A DNA stretch of 64,000 nucleotides, taken from positions 231,267 through 295,266 of the forward strand of contig NZ_AIDW01000004.1 of NCBI RefSeq assembly GCF_000251145.1, written 5' to 3'. The DNA comes from Sphingomonas sp. PAMC 26621. Lineage in GTDB: Bacteria; Pseudomonadota; Alphaproteobacteria; Sphingomonadales; Sphingomonadaceae. The notes under the pieces are model-generated. The model saw only the letters and a list, made by a program, of their open reading frames with translations, did no database searches and was not told where the DNA came from. Each line of letters begins with the position of its first letter. The first letter of the stretch is position 1. Shown one piece after another: positions 54,177 through 62,310 of the stretch. The position numbers and the translations under genes are program-made.

Positions 54177-55514
54177 TCAGCTGGTCGCGCGGCGCATCGC
54201 GCGCTCGGTCAGCGCGCTGTCGTCGCTGATCGTCGCGACGATATCGAGCGTGCCGGGTGCGCCGGAGCGCGCGAGCAGAACGACGTAATCGCCCTCGTGC
54301 GGTGCGGTGGACAGCGTGACGCTGGCAAGCGTCGGGCGCTTCGCCAGCATGGCGGAGGGGGTCTTGCGCGGCCTGGCGGTCGGCGTGCGGGCGAGCCGCT
54401 CGGCCTTGACCACGCCCTTGATCCCGCCGTCGAACCCGTCGAGAAAATCGATCAGTCCGCCGGTCGGGACGTCCATCCGCCGGGCGTGGGCCAGCACCGC
54501 GGCATATTCGGTCAGTCGGGTCTTGTCGTAATCGGCCCCGAACACGAGCTTGACGACCGGGGTCATCGGCGCGCGCAACTGGACGGCGATCCGCGCGGCC
54601 GCGAGCAGCGTTTCATAACCGTGCGGATCGGCGTCGGCGGCGGCGGCGAAATCATGCGCGCGGGCAAGCGCGCGATACAGCGTAGCGCGGCTGCGCGTGT
54701 CCGCTGCACGGACCGCGGCGGCGGTCTGCTGCGCGAGCATCAACCGGTCGGCAAGGCTGTCCTCGGGCCGGGCGGGGGAGTCGTCCTCGAGCGGGGCCGC
54801 GTCGTCCGAATCGACGGGATTTCGATCGTCGTCTTCGTCGGTGTCCGCTTCGCTCAGCGCGTGGCTCGGGCCGTCCGCCCATACCGGGGCGCTCGGCGTC
54901 GACCGTGGCGTGACTCGCGCCGCCTCGATCTCGGCGTGAAGCCGCGCCTGCATCTCGGCGTCGACCAGTTCCTTCCAGTTGATCACGCCGTAGATGAAAT
55001 CGATCGTATCCTCGTCGGACGAGAACGGCATCAGGATGCCGCGGTACAGCGTATTGTGGCCGCGCGTGCTGACGAACTCCGCCTCGAACCCGATCGGCGA
55101 GCGATTGGCGATGATCTGCAGATAATGATCGGTCAGCCGCGACAGCAGCGAGCGGCTCGGCACCTGCGCGATATGCGTCGTGCTGCCATCCAGCGCACAT
55201 TCCTCGCGCAAGGCGCGGCCGAGATAGGCGATCCCGGGGTTTTCGATACCCTTGGTGAAATCGAGCAGCACGCTGTGCGGCCCGAAATCGGCGATCGTGC
55301 CCGGGTCGAGATCGTTGATCGACGGATAGCCGCGGCCACCGAGCAGCGAGACCCAGTAGTTGTACGCACGGACATGCATCCGTCGCTCGTCGGTGCCGAC
55401 CGCGATCTGCGTCTCGGCGAGATCGTCGCCGCCCGCCTCCTGCCCCTCCTGCAGGGTGCGGCCCGAATCATCGGTGCCGGTCCGACCGTCATCGAAGTCA
55501 CGAACATGATCCAT
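54177..55514 (-). CDS. PAS_5-domain protein
   Basis: A 445-residue protein. Residues about 45-190 form a PAS_5-type domain (YNYWVSLLGGRGYPSINDL, GPHSVLLDFTKGIENPGIAYLG, GFEAEFVSTRGHNTLYRGILMPF), a family frequent in alphaproteobacteria and often fused to nothing else. A Glu/Asp-rich stretch (about 210-260) and a helical C-terminal region without recognisable enzymatic motifs follow. It is likely a cytosolic sensor or scaffold; its ligand and output are unknown. It lies 59 bases upstream of gdh on the same strand. Confidence 0.85.
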   Translation of the reverse strand: MDHVRDFDDGRTGTDDSGRTLQEGQEAGGDDLAETQIAVGTDERRMHVRAYNYWVSLLGGRGYPSINDLDPGTIADFGPHSVLLDFTKGIENPGIAYLGRALREECALDGSTTHIAQVPSRSLLSRLTDHYLQIIANRSPIGFEAEFVSTRGHNTLYRGILMPFSSDEDTIDFIYGVINWKELVDAEMQARLHAEIEAARVTPRSTPSAPVWADGPSHALSEADTDEDDDRNPVDSDDAAPLEDDSPARPEDSLADRLMLAQQTAAAVRAADTRSRATLYRALARAHDFAAAADADPHGYETLLAAARIAVQLRAPMTPVVKLVFGADYDKTRLTEYAAVLAHARRMDVPTGGLIDFLDGFDGGIKGVVKAERLARTPTARPRKTPSAMLAKRPTLASVTLSTAPHEGDYVVLLARSGAPGTLDIVATISDDSALTERAMRRATS

Positions 55515-55699
55515 TGCGCAAACGCCCTATCTGGCCCGGGGGGACCGTTACCGGGAGCCTTGTGCACGCTGCGTGGTAAACGTGAGGTAAAGGGGTGGCG
55601 GATCGCAAAATTCCACGGGCGAACGGGGTTGGTGCTTGCCAGCGCCAAAGCCATTTGATAAGCGCCCGCCTCCACGATCGCCGATCCGGCATCGTGCGT

Positions 55700-55775
55700 G
55701 CCGCTTTAGCTCAGTTGGTAGAGCATCGCATTCGTAATGCGGGGGTCACAGGTTCGAGTCCTGTAAGCGGCACCA
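55700..55775 (+). tRNA. tRNA-Thr (anticodon CGT)
   Basis: The 7-bp acceptor stem GCCGCTT (55700-55706) pairs with AAGCGGC (55765-55771). The D-arm has AGCTCAGTTGGTAGAGC, the anticodon loop TTCGTAA is closed by GCA/TGC pairs, and the T-arm has GGTTCGAGTCC. CCA is encoded at 55773-55775. It reads ACG codons. Its 3' end is the likely insertion site of the island that starts immediately after it. Confidence 0.97.
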
Positions 55776-55867
55776 GAGCCTTGCAAAGGCTTGAATACCT
55801 TCGGAAACCCTGGAAATACGTGACTTAGGTGCCTCATCGCGTACAGAGCGAGGGTACAAAGTCTCCG

Positions 55868-57550
55868 ATGGGGATCACCGTGAAGCATATCCTCAAGCAC
55901 AGCACCGGGCGCGTGAGCTTTCGCCGTGCGTACCCTATCGCCCTTCGGCCATACATCGCTGGTGAGCCCGTGCAGCTTAAGGTCTCGCTGGGGCTAGAGG
56001 GGTCACCGGGCTTCCTCTCACGCTATGAGGAGGCTGAGGGCCGATACCGTGATACCGTGGCGATGGCGCAGAGGAAGGCGTCGGGGGCTTTCGATACACT
56101 CGACTCCGCGACGATTGCCTACCTAGCCGAGGCCTTTCGGGTTCAGCTCCTACAGGCGGATGATGACGCCCGGTGGGATACGGAGGAGCGCGAGCTGTAC
56201 CGTAGCGTCGCTCAGGACTTAGAGCGCCGGGGAGTCCCCGTGGTGGTAACGTGGAAGGGCCGGGAGGCGCAGCGTTTCGCCGACAAGGCCCGTGCCCGCC
56301 TTGCGGAGAGCTTGCCGATCTACCGGGGGCTCCGGGGTGACGGGGACCTCGACGGCATTCTGGTAATCTGGATGGAGGATGCCCTCGACCTGCTTGAGGG
56401 GCTCGGAATGGCTGTCGCACCTGATGCTGTCGCGCCCTTCAAGCTGTTGTGCAGGGCGTTGAACGATGCGGCTATCTCGGCGGGCGATGCAATGCAGAAA
56501 CGCTTGGAGGGGCTAGAGGTCCCTACGCCTGACGCCCCGCCACCGTTGGTGGAGCGTGCCGCATCTGTCCCGGTGGTCGAAGTGGTTCCGACTGTTCCGT
56601 TGCTCGCCACCTTCGACAACTATGCGAATGCCCAGGGCATGACGCCGGGGGTGCGTGAGGAGTGGCGTAACTACGTGCGCCTCCTCATCGGGTTTCTCGG
56701 GCATGATGATGCAGCCAAGCTGACGGCCGACGATCTGATGGCATGGCGCGACAACCTGTTGACTGAGCCGTCACGCTATGGGGCGGTTCGTAAGCCTGTC
56801 ACCGTTCGGGACAAGTACATTGTAACGATCAAGGCGATGCTCGCGTGGGCGGTGGAGGAACGCAAGCTTCCCGAGAATGTCGCCATCGGCGTAAAGGTCC
56901 GGGTGCCGCGCGAGGCCAAGCTCAGAGAGTCCGCATTCACGCCGGAGGAGGCTCGGGCGATCCTCACGGCCACACTAATCCCTGCCGGTTCGCGAATGGC
57001 TCCCGGTCACGCCCTGGCAAGGCGGTGGATACCGTGGCTGTGTGCCTACAGCGGCGCTCGGGTGAACGAAATCAGCCAGCTTCGGAAAGAGGATGTGCAG
57101 TTTGTAGATGGCGTTTGGGTCCTACGGATCACGCCGGAGGCGGGTACTGTGAAGGGCAAGGCGGCAAGGCTTGTACCGTTGCACTCTCACATCATTGAGC
57201 AGGGGTTCCTGGCGGTGGTCCAGCGGCGGGCGGAGGGGCCACTCTTCTTTGATCCATCGCGAACAAGAGTTCGGTCGGATAGCAATCGCCACTTCAAGAA
57301 GGTCGGCGAGCGTCTAGCCGAGTGGGTGCGGGCTGGCGTCGGGATCAAAGAGCCGAGCCTTCAGCCCAACCATGCCTGGCGTCACCTATTTAAGGCGCTG
57401 TCCTATGAAGCTGGGATAGAGGAGCGGATGGCTGACGCTATACAAGGCCACGCCCCGACCACTACCGGAAGGTCTTACGGTGGACCGTCAGTCGTTGCAA
57501 AGGCGGTGGCGATAGAGAAGTTGCCCCGATTTAATGTAGATGAAAAATAA
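55868..57550 (+). CDS. Tyrosine-type site-specific integrase
   Basis: A 560-residue tyrosine recombinase, long for the family. An N-terminal arm-binding or adaptor region covers about residues 1-250 and a SAM-like core-binding domain lies at about 255-350. The catalytic domain shows Arg in YSGARVNEISQL (about residue 394), HxxR in NHAWRHLF, the second His in IQGHAPTTTGRSYGG and the nucleophile Tyr in that same block. Reading starts at ATG 55868, with GAGGG upstream; a GTG at 55829 is the alternative. Its position beside the tRNA 3' end fits integration there. Confidence 0.92.
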   Translation: MGITVKHILKHSTGRVSFRRAYPIALRPYIAGEPVQLKVSLGLEGSPGFLSRYEEAEGRYRDTVAMAQRKASGAFDTLDSATIAYLAEAFRVQLLQADDDARWDTEERELYRSVAQDLERRGVPVVVTWKGREAQRFADKARARLAESLPIYRGLRGDGDLDGILVIWMEDALDLLEGLGMAVAPDAVAPFKLLCRALNDAAISAGDAMQKRLEGLEVPTPDAPPPLVERAASVPVVEVVPTVPLLATFDNYANAQGMTPGVREEWRNYVRLLIGFLGHDDAAKLTADDLMAWRDNLLTEPSRYGAVRKPVTVRDKYIVTIKAMLAWAVEERKLPENVAIGVKVRVPREAKLRESAFTPEEARAILTATLIPAGSRMAPGHALARRWIPWLCAYSGARVNEISQLRKEDVQFVDGVWVLRITPEAGTVKGKAARLVPLHSHIIEQGFLAVVQRRAEGPLFFDPSRTRVRSDSNRHFKKVGERLAEWVRAGVGIKEPSLQPNHAWRHLFKALSYEAGIEERMADAIQGHAPTTTGRSYGGPSVVAKAVAIEKLPRFNVDEK

Positions 57551-57763
57551 TCTACCATCGGCAACTATACCTAGTTGGCGTGCCATGGAGCCCATAGGCA
57601 ATAGCCGCTGAGGGGCTTTCCGAGCGTCTGGGAATGGTCATTACACTCGGCTAGTATCGCTATATTGAGAACGAATAGTTGCGGTTTTCTTTCATTATTG
57701 ATTTGCATTCCCAAGCGATAGCGTCACTTTGGCCTTGTCGGGTCAATGACGGGGAATAATAAC

Positions 57764-58096
57764 ATGGCAAAGGTAGCGAAGCCGGTAGCGGTAATGGACG
57801 TTGAACTGGACGACGGGATGGCGTTCTGGATGGGCGATGGGGCTTATCTTGCGGTCCAGCACGACGAATACGGGCGGCGGCATGCCGTGTTGCTGAGCGC
57901 TGAGGCGCTGGCGGTGATAGCTAGTGTCGAGCATGGGCGTGGCCGAAAGACCATCCCTATGTCGGGAGGAGGTTTTGCGAGGGTCCTAGAGGCCCGTACA
58001 GCGCTCAAGAGCCTCTGGGGCCGCGTTGGTGCCGGGAGGGCTGCGAGGGCCTGTGGCGACTCTCTGCGGAGTCTGGCGGGGCTATCCGCCGCGTAA
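57764..58096 (+). CDS. Small hypothetical island protein (110 aa)
   Basis: A 110-residue protein beginning MAKVAKPVAVMDVELDDGMA. It has a beta-rich first half (FWMGDGAYLAVQHDEYGRRHAVLLS) and a helical second half. There is no signal peptide and no recognised domain. An in-frame ATG six codons upstream (57746) is possible, but GGGGA lies 10 bases before 57764. A strong hairpin follows the stop. It reads in the same direction as the integrase, 213 bp downstream, in a gap where I see no other gene. Confidence 0.6.
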   Translation: MAKVAKPVAVMDVELDDGMAFWMGDGAYLAVQHDEYGRRHAVLLSAEALAVIASVEHGRGRKTIPMSGGGFARVLEARTALKSLWGRVGAGRAARACGDSLRSLAGLSAA

Positions 58097-58108
58097 GGCG
58101 AAAAGAGA

Positions 58109-58141
58109 CCCCCAAAGGAACCCATATGGGACCTTTGGGGG
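58109..58141. terminator. Bidirectional hairpin between convergent island genes
   Basis: CCCCCAAAGG (58109-58118) pairs with CCTTTGGGGG (58132-58141) around a smaller CCCATATGGG palindrome. On the minus strand it is followed by TCTCTTTTC, giving a T-rich tail for RNA coming from the phage-like genes. Confidence 0.65.
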
Positions 58142-58171
58142 CGATAGTTCGACTGCTGACGGGGGTTGCCC

Positions 58172-58798
58172 CTACTTGATTTCCTCCACCGTCCATCCGC
58201 TTGCTACGGGCTTGGCGCGGGTCGAGGGAGGCGCGGGCTTCCTGCGTTGAGCGTAGGCCGCGTCGGAGCCTACCAACGTCCCGTTCTGCCTGAGATACTG
58301 GTCGCGGAATTGGTGCCTGGCGATGATGTCGTTCGCTTGGCTCCGGGCCGTCCGGGAGAAATCCACGTTGGTCTGGTAAGGCTGGTCGGCGCTTGCCACC
58401 ATGCCGTTGTACATCCGCTGATCAAAATCGGAGGAGGAGCCGGAGCCTGGCTGCCGTTGGTGCAGCGCGAAGTTCTTCGAAAGCTGGTCGATCCGGGCAA
58501 GGTCCTTATCCCCAAGCCACCCACTTACTGTGTTAGCCACGTGGTTCAGGAAGCCACCGCGCGGATGCAGTCGGTTATTGATGCCGTCGAACTCGTCGAG
58601 AGCCTCAAGACTTCGATGGGCTAGGTCAACGGCGGGTTGCTCTTTCGAGAGAACAGCGGCTGCTTGACGTTGCAGGACGGCATCGGAGGGCGCAGCGCCC
58701 TGCGGGGACGTACTCACCCATTGGCCTCCCTTCATAACGACGGTTTCGCCTGACTTGAGGCGGGCCTTCTGGCCTTCACGGTAGGTTTGGTCGGTCAT
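58172..58798 (-). CDS. Phage virion-like hypothetical protein (208 aa)
   Basis: A 208-residue protein. The basic head (YREGQKARLKSGETVVMKGGQW) is followed by helices with DKDLARIDQLSKNFAL and DFDQRMYNGMVAS. A segment of the type NVDFSRTARSQANDIIARHQF precedes QYLRQNG. This helical layout resembles podovirus internal virion or ejection proteins (helix, a D-F/L-D-x-R core, N-x-x-x-R-x-x-x-Q/A and YLxxNG), though I cannot name a family. Its start is coupled to the stop of the upstream gene (TGATATG), and both are on the opposite strand from the integrase. Confidence 0.65.
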   Translation of the reverse strand: MTDQTYREGQKARLKSGETVVMKGGQWVSTSPQGAAPSDAVLQRQAAAVLSKEQPAVDLAHRSLEALDEFDGINNRLHPRGGFLNHVANTVSGWLGDKDLARIDQLSKNFALHQRQPGSGSSSDFDQRMYNGMVASADQPYQTNVDFSRTARSQANDIIARHQFRDQYLRQNGTLVGSDAAYAQRRKPAPPSTRAKPVASGWTVEEIK

Positions 58799-58799
58799 A

Positions 58800-59756
58800 T
58801 CAATTCACCAATACAGCGCTGGAAGGAAGCTGCTGTTGCGCCGGTCGTGGCTTACGGGTCGATGGGGGCGAACGGTACTTCTGCACCGCAAGGCCCTGGC
58901 GCTGCTGTGCAAGGCCGTAGTTGCGGTCGGCGTTCGCTTGCGTTCGGGCTCCCGCTGCGGTCGCTCGGTCCCCGGCTGCACGGGCGCGGGCGTCGGTCAT
59001 GCGCTCGGTTGGGCTGACGGTCTGGCCCGCCATCGCTCCGGCAACGCTGGGGTCCCATTCTTGGGGAAGTCCGAGGTCATATCCTAGCCGGGCGCTATCG
59101 GCCCTGAAGTCGCTGTAGGCCTGCGCCTGCTGTTCCTTCGGTAGCTGAAGGATGGCGGCCATGGTGGACCCGCGCATCTTCACGTTGTCGGCTGCGTTCG
59201 GGGCCGCTGGAGCCTTGGCGGCGCGAGCCTTGTCCTGGAGGTAGCCGGTGACGGCCGCGATGGGTTCGTATGTCCGCTGGCCCGTTACCGGGTCGATAGT
59301 GATCTGGAAGGCGTCGTCTGGGCCCCCCGTCGTCACGCTCTTGCGTTGGAGGTCCTGGTAGCCCTTGCGGAGCTGTCCGAGGTTCTCACCGGCTGCGCCG
59401 ATACCGGCACTGAAACTTTCGGGGTGCGAGAGGAGGCCGGTGCCGATTGCCAAGAGGGCCTGAGAGCGGTTCTCTTTATCGAACGGGCGGTACTTCTTGC
59501 GGTCGATGGAACCTGTAGCTGCTGGAGGGGCCTGTGGGAGTCCCTGGGGAGTCGCTGGGGCATGTGCTGGCGTGAGCTGGGCAGTTGGGGCCTGAAGGGG
59601 CTGAAGGGCCTCATAGGAGTCCTGCGGGGCCTGCGGGGCGAAGGCCCCTTGTAGCCCTGTAAGCCGGGGGTCTGTCACCGGGCTGAGGGGTGAGCCGTGC
59701 GGGACGTTGGGGTCGAAGGAACCGTAAAGGCGTGATAGCCTGGGGTCGGGTGTCAT
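58800..59756 (-). CDS. Phage-associated hypothetical protein with tandem DPRL motif (318 aa)
   Basis: A 318-residue, Pro/Ala/Gln-rich protein. The motif DPRLxxLxGxF occurs twice near the N-terminus (about residues 4 and 28). A low-complexity P/Q/A region (about 40-85) follows, and then ALLAIGTGLLSHPESFSAGIGAAGENL, a glycine-rich helix typical of phage structural or internal virion proteins. The C-terminal third is Ala/Arg-rich helix. It is coupled to the 208-residue gene. No enzyme motif is seen. Placement as a virion protein is inference from layout. Confidence 0.6.
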   Translation of the reverse strand: MTPDPRLSRLYGSFDPNVPHGSPLSPVTDPRLTGLQGAFAPQAPQDSYEALQPLQAPTAQLTPAHAPATPQGLPQAPPAATGSIDRKKYRPFDKENRSQALLAIGTGLLSHPESFSAGIGAAGENLGQLRKGYQDLQRKSVTTGGPDDAFQITIDPVTGQRTYEPIAAVTGYLQDKARAAKAPAAPNAADNVKMRGSTMAAILQLPKEQQAQAYSDFRADSARLGYDLGLPQEWDPSVAGAMAGQTVSPTERMTDARARAAGDRATAAGARTQANADRNYGLAQQRQGLAVQKYRSPPSTRKPRPAQQQLPSSAVLVN

Positions 59757-60283
59757 GTGTGGGGATTGACCATTTGTGTGGAGGGTAGAGGCGGCCCGGT
59801 CATGCGCAGCCAGCGGCCCCCACGGCAGCTATAAGTCACCATGGGGGCTCGCCTCTCACACACCGGGTCAAGCGGCGGAACTCCCGGTCGTGAAGGCGGC
59901 CATTTGAGGCTCGCAGCATCCGCCGGTTGTTCAATAGTCAGCAGTAATGGCCCCTGTTCCGACTATTCCCAATAACCACAATGGCTTGCGGGCAGTTTCG
60001 GGAATGGTTGGTTTTTGGGCGACTTTTGAGTGCGGTTCGGGGGCGCAGAGGCGGTCATGGCGCGGCTAATTTACCACCCTTGCAAATGGGACCCGAAGCC
60101 TCTGAAAAGCGGGGGAGGGCTTTCGGAAGTTAGGTGCTTTTGGAGAGGTTGGAACCGGCTAGGCGGCAAGGGGACCCGCGCCTATCGTTAGCGTCGCGGC
60201 AGCCTCCGATCCGACAACGGGGATGGGTTGAGTTGCGCAAAATGGTGCTTGCAGTTCTAGGAAACTGGGGGGTATCAATAAAA

Positions 60284-60379
60284 GGACGGTAGGAAGGGCT
60301 GGGCACCAACCCAAGACATGCGCGCATCGTGGTAGTCGATACCGCTGCGCCTCTTGCGAGACCCTTCCTACCGTGTCCA
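60284..60379 (+). ncRNA. Long hairpin, possible structured RNA
   Basis: CGGTAGGAAGGG (60287-60298) is exactly complementary to CCCTTCCTACCG (60362-60373), and flanking GGAC/GTCC extend the stem. The 63-base interior contains smaller palindromes (GGGCTGGGCACCAACCCAAG, GCGCGC). No ORF explains it. Whether it is transcribed is unknown. Confidence 0.35.
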
Positions 60380-60659
60380 GTACCGGGGGTTACCACTTCT
60401 TGGGTTCGCCCCGAACCTGACCCCTACACGTTGTGCCCATCGCGCCCATCACGCAATACAATAAATGACAGTTCGGGGACTCGGTTCGTCGCTAATTTCC
60501 GCCCGCTCGCGGTGTCGCGAAACCGAGCGTGCGCAGCGACGCGTGGGCAAAGCTGGCCTTGCGGAAACGCAAGAGAACGAACGGGGAATATGGCCTTTAT
60601 TCCCACTGGCGAAGTAGCCTTCATTTTCGCGGCTGAGTTGCCAGTTCTCTGGTTGGGGG

Positions 60660-60673
60660 TAGAACTAGTTCTA
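60660..60673. promoter_or_regulatory. 14-bp perfect palindrome (operator-like)
   Basis: TAGAACTAGTTCTA is a perfect palindrome in otherwise unassigned sequence, of the size bound by dimeric phage-type repressors. No repressor gene is adjacent. Confidence 0.35.
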
Positions 60674-61070
60674 TGGGGGCGGCTGGATGCAGCGAGAGTC
60701 CGAGCTGTCGCAATAGCGAGCCAGCGAACCCGTCGAGGCCGAGCCGATTTTCCCAGGATTTCGCTGGAACCATATCAAAGGGAAAAGGGGACCCGGCGAA
60801 AAGGCATTGCCATTTTCTCGACGGGGAGGCGCTGGCGGCCGTTCGCGGGCGCGGGGATCGTCAGGGGCCGTGCGGTGCCGAGGGGGCCTGGCGGACGACG
60901 GTCGGGGCGTGGGGGACATTGCGAGCGATAGGGTCGTGCAGGCCTTCCTTCGGCGACATTAGCCCGCTACGCTAGTCGACCCCTCCGACACTAATTTTGA
61001 TCATCAATATCGGTGTGGTGTTTCCGTGCAAGACCTGTGACAACAGGATAGTTCAACAGGGAGACGATCA

Positions 61071-61322
61071 ATGAAAATGCTAGTAATCGGCGCTTTAACG
61101 CTTTCGCTCATGGCCGCGCCAGCTTTTGCGCAAGGGACCGTCAACGTGCGGGGCCATGTAACTCGCGAAGGCGTCTATGTTCCGCCAAGCGTCCGTACTG
61201 CTCCGAACTCCACGACGACGGACAATTGGTCGTCGAAGGGCAACCTCAATCCATATACGGGTAAAGCTGGCACTGTTGATCCCTATGCGCCTAAGCCGTT
61301 ACCGAAGCCTAAGAGCTGGTAG
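61071..61322 (+). CDS. Small secreted protein (83 aa)
   Basis: An 83-residue protein with a clear signal peptide (residues 1-20, MKMLVIGALTLSLMAAPAFA). The mature part reads VNVRGHVTREGVYVPPSVRT, NSTTTDNWSSKG and NLNPYTGKAGTVDPYAP. The RxGxYVxPxxRxAPNxTxxDNWSxKGNxNPYTGK pattern is common in short exported proteins on phages and in proteobacteria, of unknown function. AGGGAG lies 8 bases before the ATG. A stable hairpin follows. Confidence 0.8.
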   Translation: MKMLVIGALTLSLMAAPAFAQGTVNVRGHVTREGVYVPPSVRTAPNSTTTDNWSSKGNLNPYTGKAGTVDPYAPKPLPKPKSW

Positions 61323-61330
61323 GAATGAAT

Positions 61331-61385
61331 GGGGCTAAAGGCGTGGGGACCCGAAAGGGCGTTATGACCCACAGCCTTTAGCCCC
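61331..61385. terminator. Hairpin after the small secreted-protein gene
   Basis: GGGGCTAAAGGC (61331-61342) pairs with GCCTTTAGCCCC (61374-61385). GTGGG/CCCAC extends the stem inside. Only CTTCA follows, so termination strength is uncertain. Confidence 0.5.
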
Positions 61386-61499
61386 CTTCAGGCCGTCCTG
61401 TTCGCTCGCCCTTCCTCAATCATCAACAGGCCGTCAGAAGCAGATTGACTGCCCATACATATCCGCCTAACGAACGTCAGAGGGATTTGTAGGGACCTG

Positions 61500-62204
61500 A
61501 TGATGACCGAGCGGGCTGTGGCATACTATCGCGTTTCCACGGCTCGGCAGGGTGCATCTGGTCTGGGGCTCGATGCGCAGCGGGCCGCCGTTGAGGGGCT
61601 TTGCGCTGCTCGGGGATGGGAGCTAATCGCTCCGCCATTCCAAGAGATTGAGAGCGGCAAGCGGGTGGATCGGCCCGAGCTGCTGAAGGCCCTGGACCGG
61701 GCGAAGCTGACGGGTGCCCGCCTTGTGATCGCGAAGCTGGATCGGCTTTCCCGTGATGCGGTGTTTCTGCTGACGTTGCAGAACAGTGGGGTCCGGTTCG
61801 TTGCGGCTGACATGCCGGACGCCAATGAGTTGACGGTGGGCATCATGGCCCTCGTGGCGCAGTCCGAGCGCAAGGCCATCTCTACGCGGACCCGTGAGGC
61901 CCTTTCGGCGGCTAAGGCCCGTGGGCAGCGGCTGGGCAATCCGAACGGCGCGGCGGCCTTCAAGCGGGCGGGGAAAGGCAACACAGCGGCCCTGGAGGCC
62001 GTCACGGCTAACGCCACCGCACGGGCCGCTGAGTTGGTCCCTACGGTCCAGCGGCTGCGGGCTGACGGCGTAGTGTCGCTGGGGGGCATCGCAGCGGCCT
62101 TGAACGCTGATGGCATTCTGACGGCCCGTGGCGGTCGGTGGCACGCTTCGTCAGTGCGGAACCTGTTGGCTCGTATCAACTTGCAGCGCGGTGTGGGGGC
62201 GTGA
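61500..62204 (+). CDS. Serine recombinase (resolvase/invertase family)
   Basis: A 234-residue small serine recombinase. The catalytic N-terminal domain (about 5-150) has YYRVSTARQ with the nucleophile Ser13, then GLGLDAQRAAVE, LVIAKLDRLSRDAVFL and MALVAQSERKAISTRTREAL. A long helix follows. The C-terminal DNA-binding region has SLGGIAAALNADGILTARGGRWHASSVRNLL, the recombinase-type helix-turn-helix. AGGGA lies before ATGATG at 61500. It may invert or resolve part of the island, or be a passenger resolvase. It is the second recombinase type within 6 kb. Confidence 0.9.
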   Translation: MMTERAVAYYRVSTARQGASGLGLDAQRAAVEGLCAARGWELIAPPFQEIESGKRVDRPELLKALDRAKLTGARLVIAKLDRLSRDAVFLLTLQNSGVRFVAADMPDANELTVGIMALVAQSERKAISTRTREALSAAKARGQRLGNPNGAAAFKRAGKGNTAALEAVTANATARAAELVPTVQRLRADGVVSLGGIAAALNADGILTARGGRWHASSVRNLLARINLQRGVGA

Positions 62205-62260
62205 CGGGGGCGGGATATTCGGGCGGCTTGTGCCTGGGCAGAGTTAGAATTACCTCGCTA

Positions 62261-62275
62261 TGTGATATTATCACA
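62261..62275. promoter_or_regulatory. Operator-like palindrome before the ParB-like gene
   Basis: TGTGATATTATCACA is a perfect 7-1-7 palindrome, 35 bases before the ATG of the ParB-like gene. It resembles CRP/FNR-type half sites (TGTGA/TCACA) but with 5 rather than 6 bases between, so it may be the gene's own operator. Confidence 0.5.
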
Positions 62276-62310
62276 TTTGCAGGCGGTAAGGCACTCAAGG
62301 GGGTGCTGTA

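Larger units (their letters stand above)
59757..61070. other. 1.3-kb island block without a supported gene
   Basis: Frames of 60-200 codons exist here on both strands, but none has a ribosome-binding site and plausible protein character together. The block contains a long imperfect hairpin (60284-60379), a 14-bp palindrome (60660-60673), and runs of GC-poor sequence near 60990-61020 that may be the promoter region of the secreted-protein gene. It could be a replication, packaging or regulatory region of the element (inference). Confidence 0.6.

Noticed and set aside
49690..54288. A 1532-codon open frame on the plus strand opposite glutamate dehydrogenase
   Set aside because: High-GC antisense shadow: Arg/Ala-rich low-complexity product, no domain, and fully opposite a clear enzyme gene.
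55829..55867. Upstream GTG start for the integrase
   Set aside because: It adds 13 residues without a ribosome-binding site; the ATG at 55868 gives the better N-terminus, though the choice is not certain.
60130..60396. An 88-codon minus-strand frame in the same block
   Set aside because: No ribosome-binding site and no protein-like pattern; its start also lies over the hairpin.
60329..60931. A 200-codon plus-strand frame in the gene-less island block
   Set aside because: No ribosome-binding site, Arg/Pro-rich patchwork sequence, and it begins inside the long hairpin.
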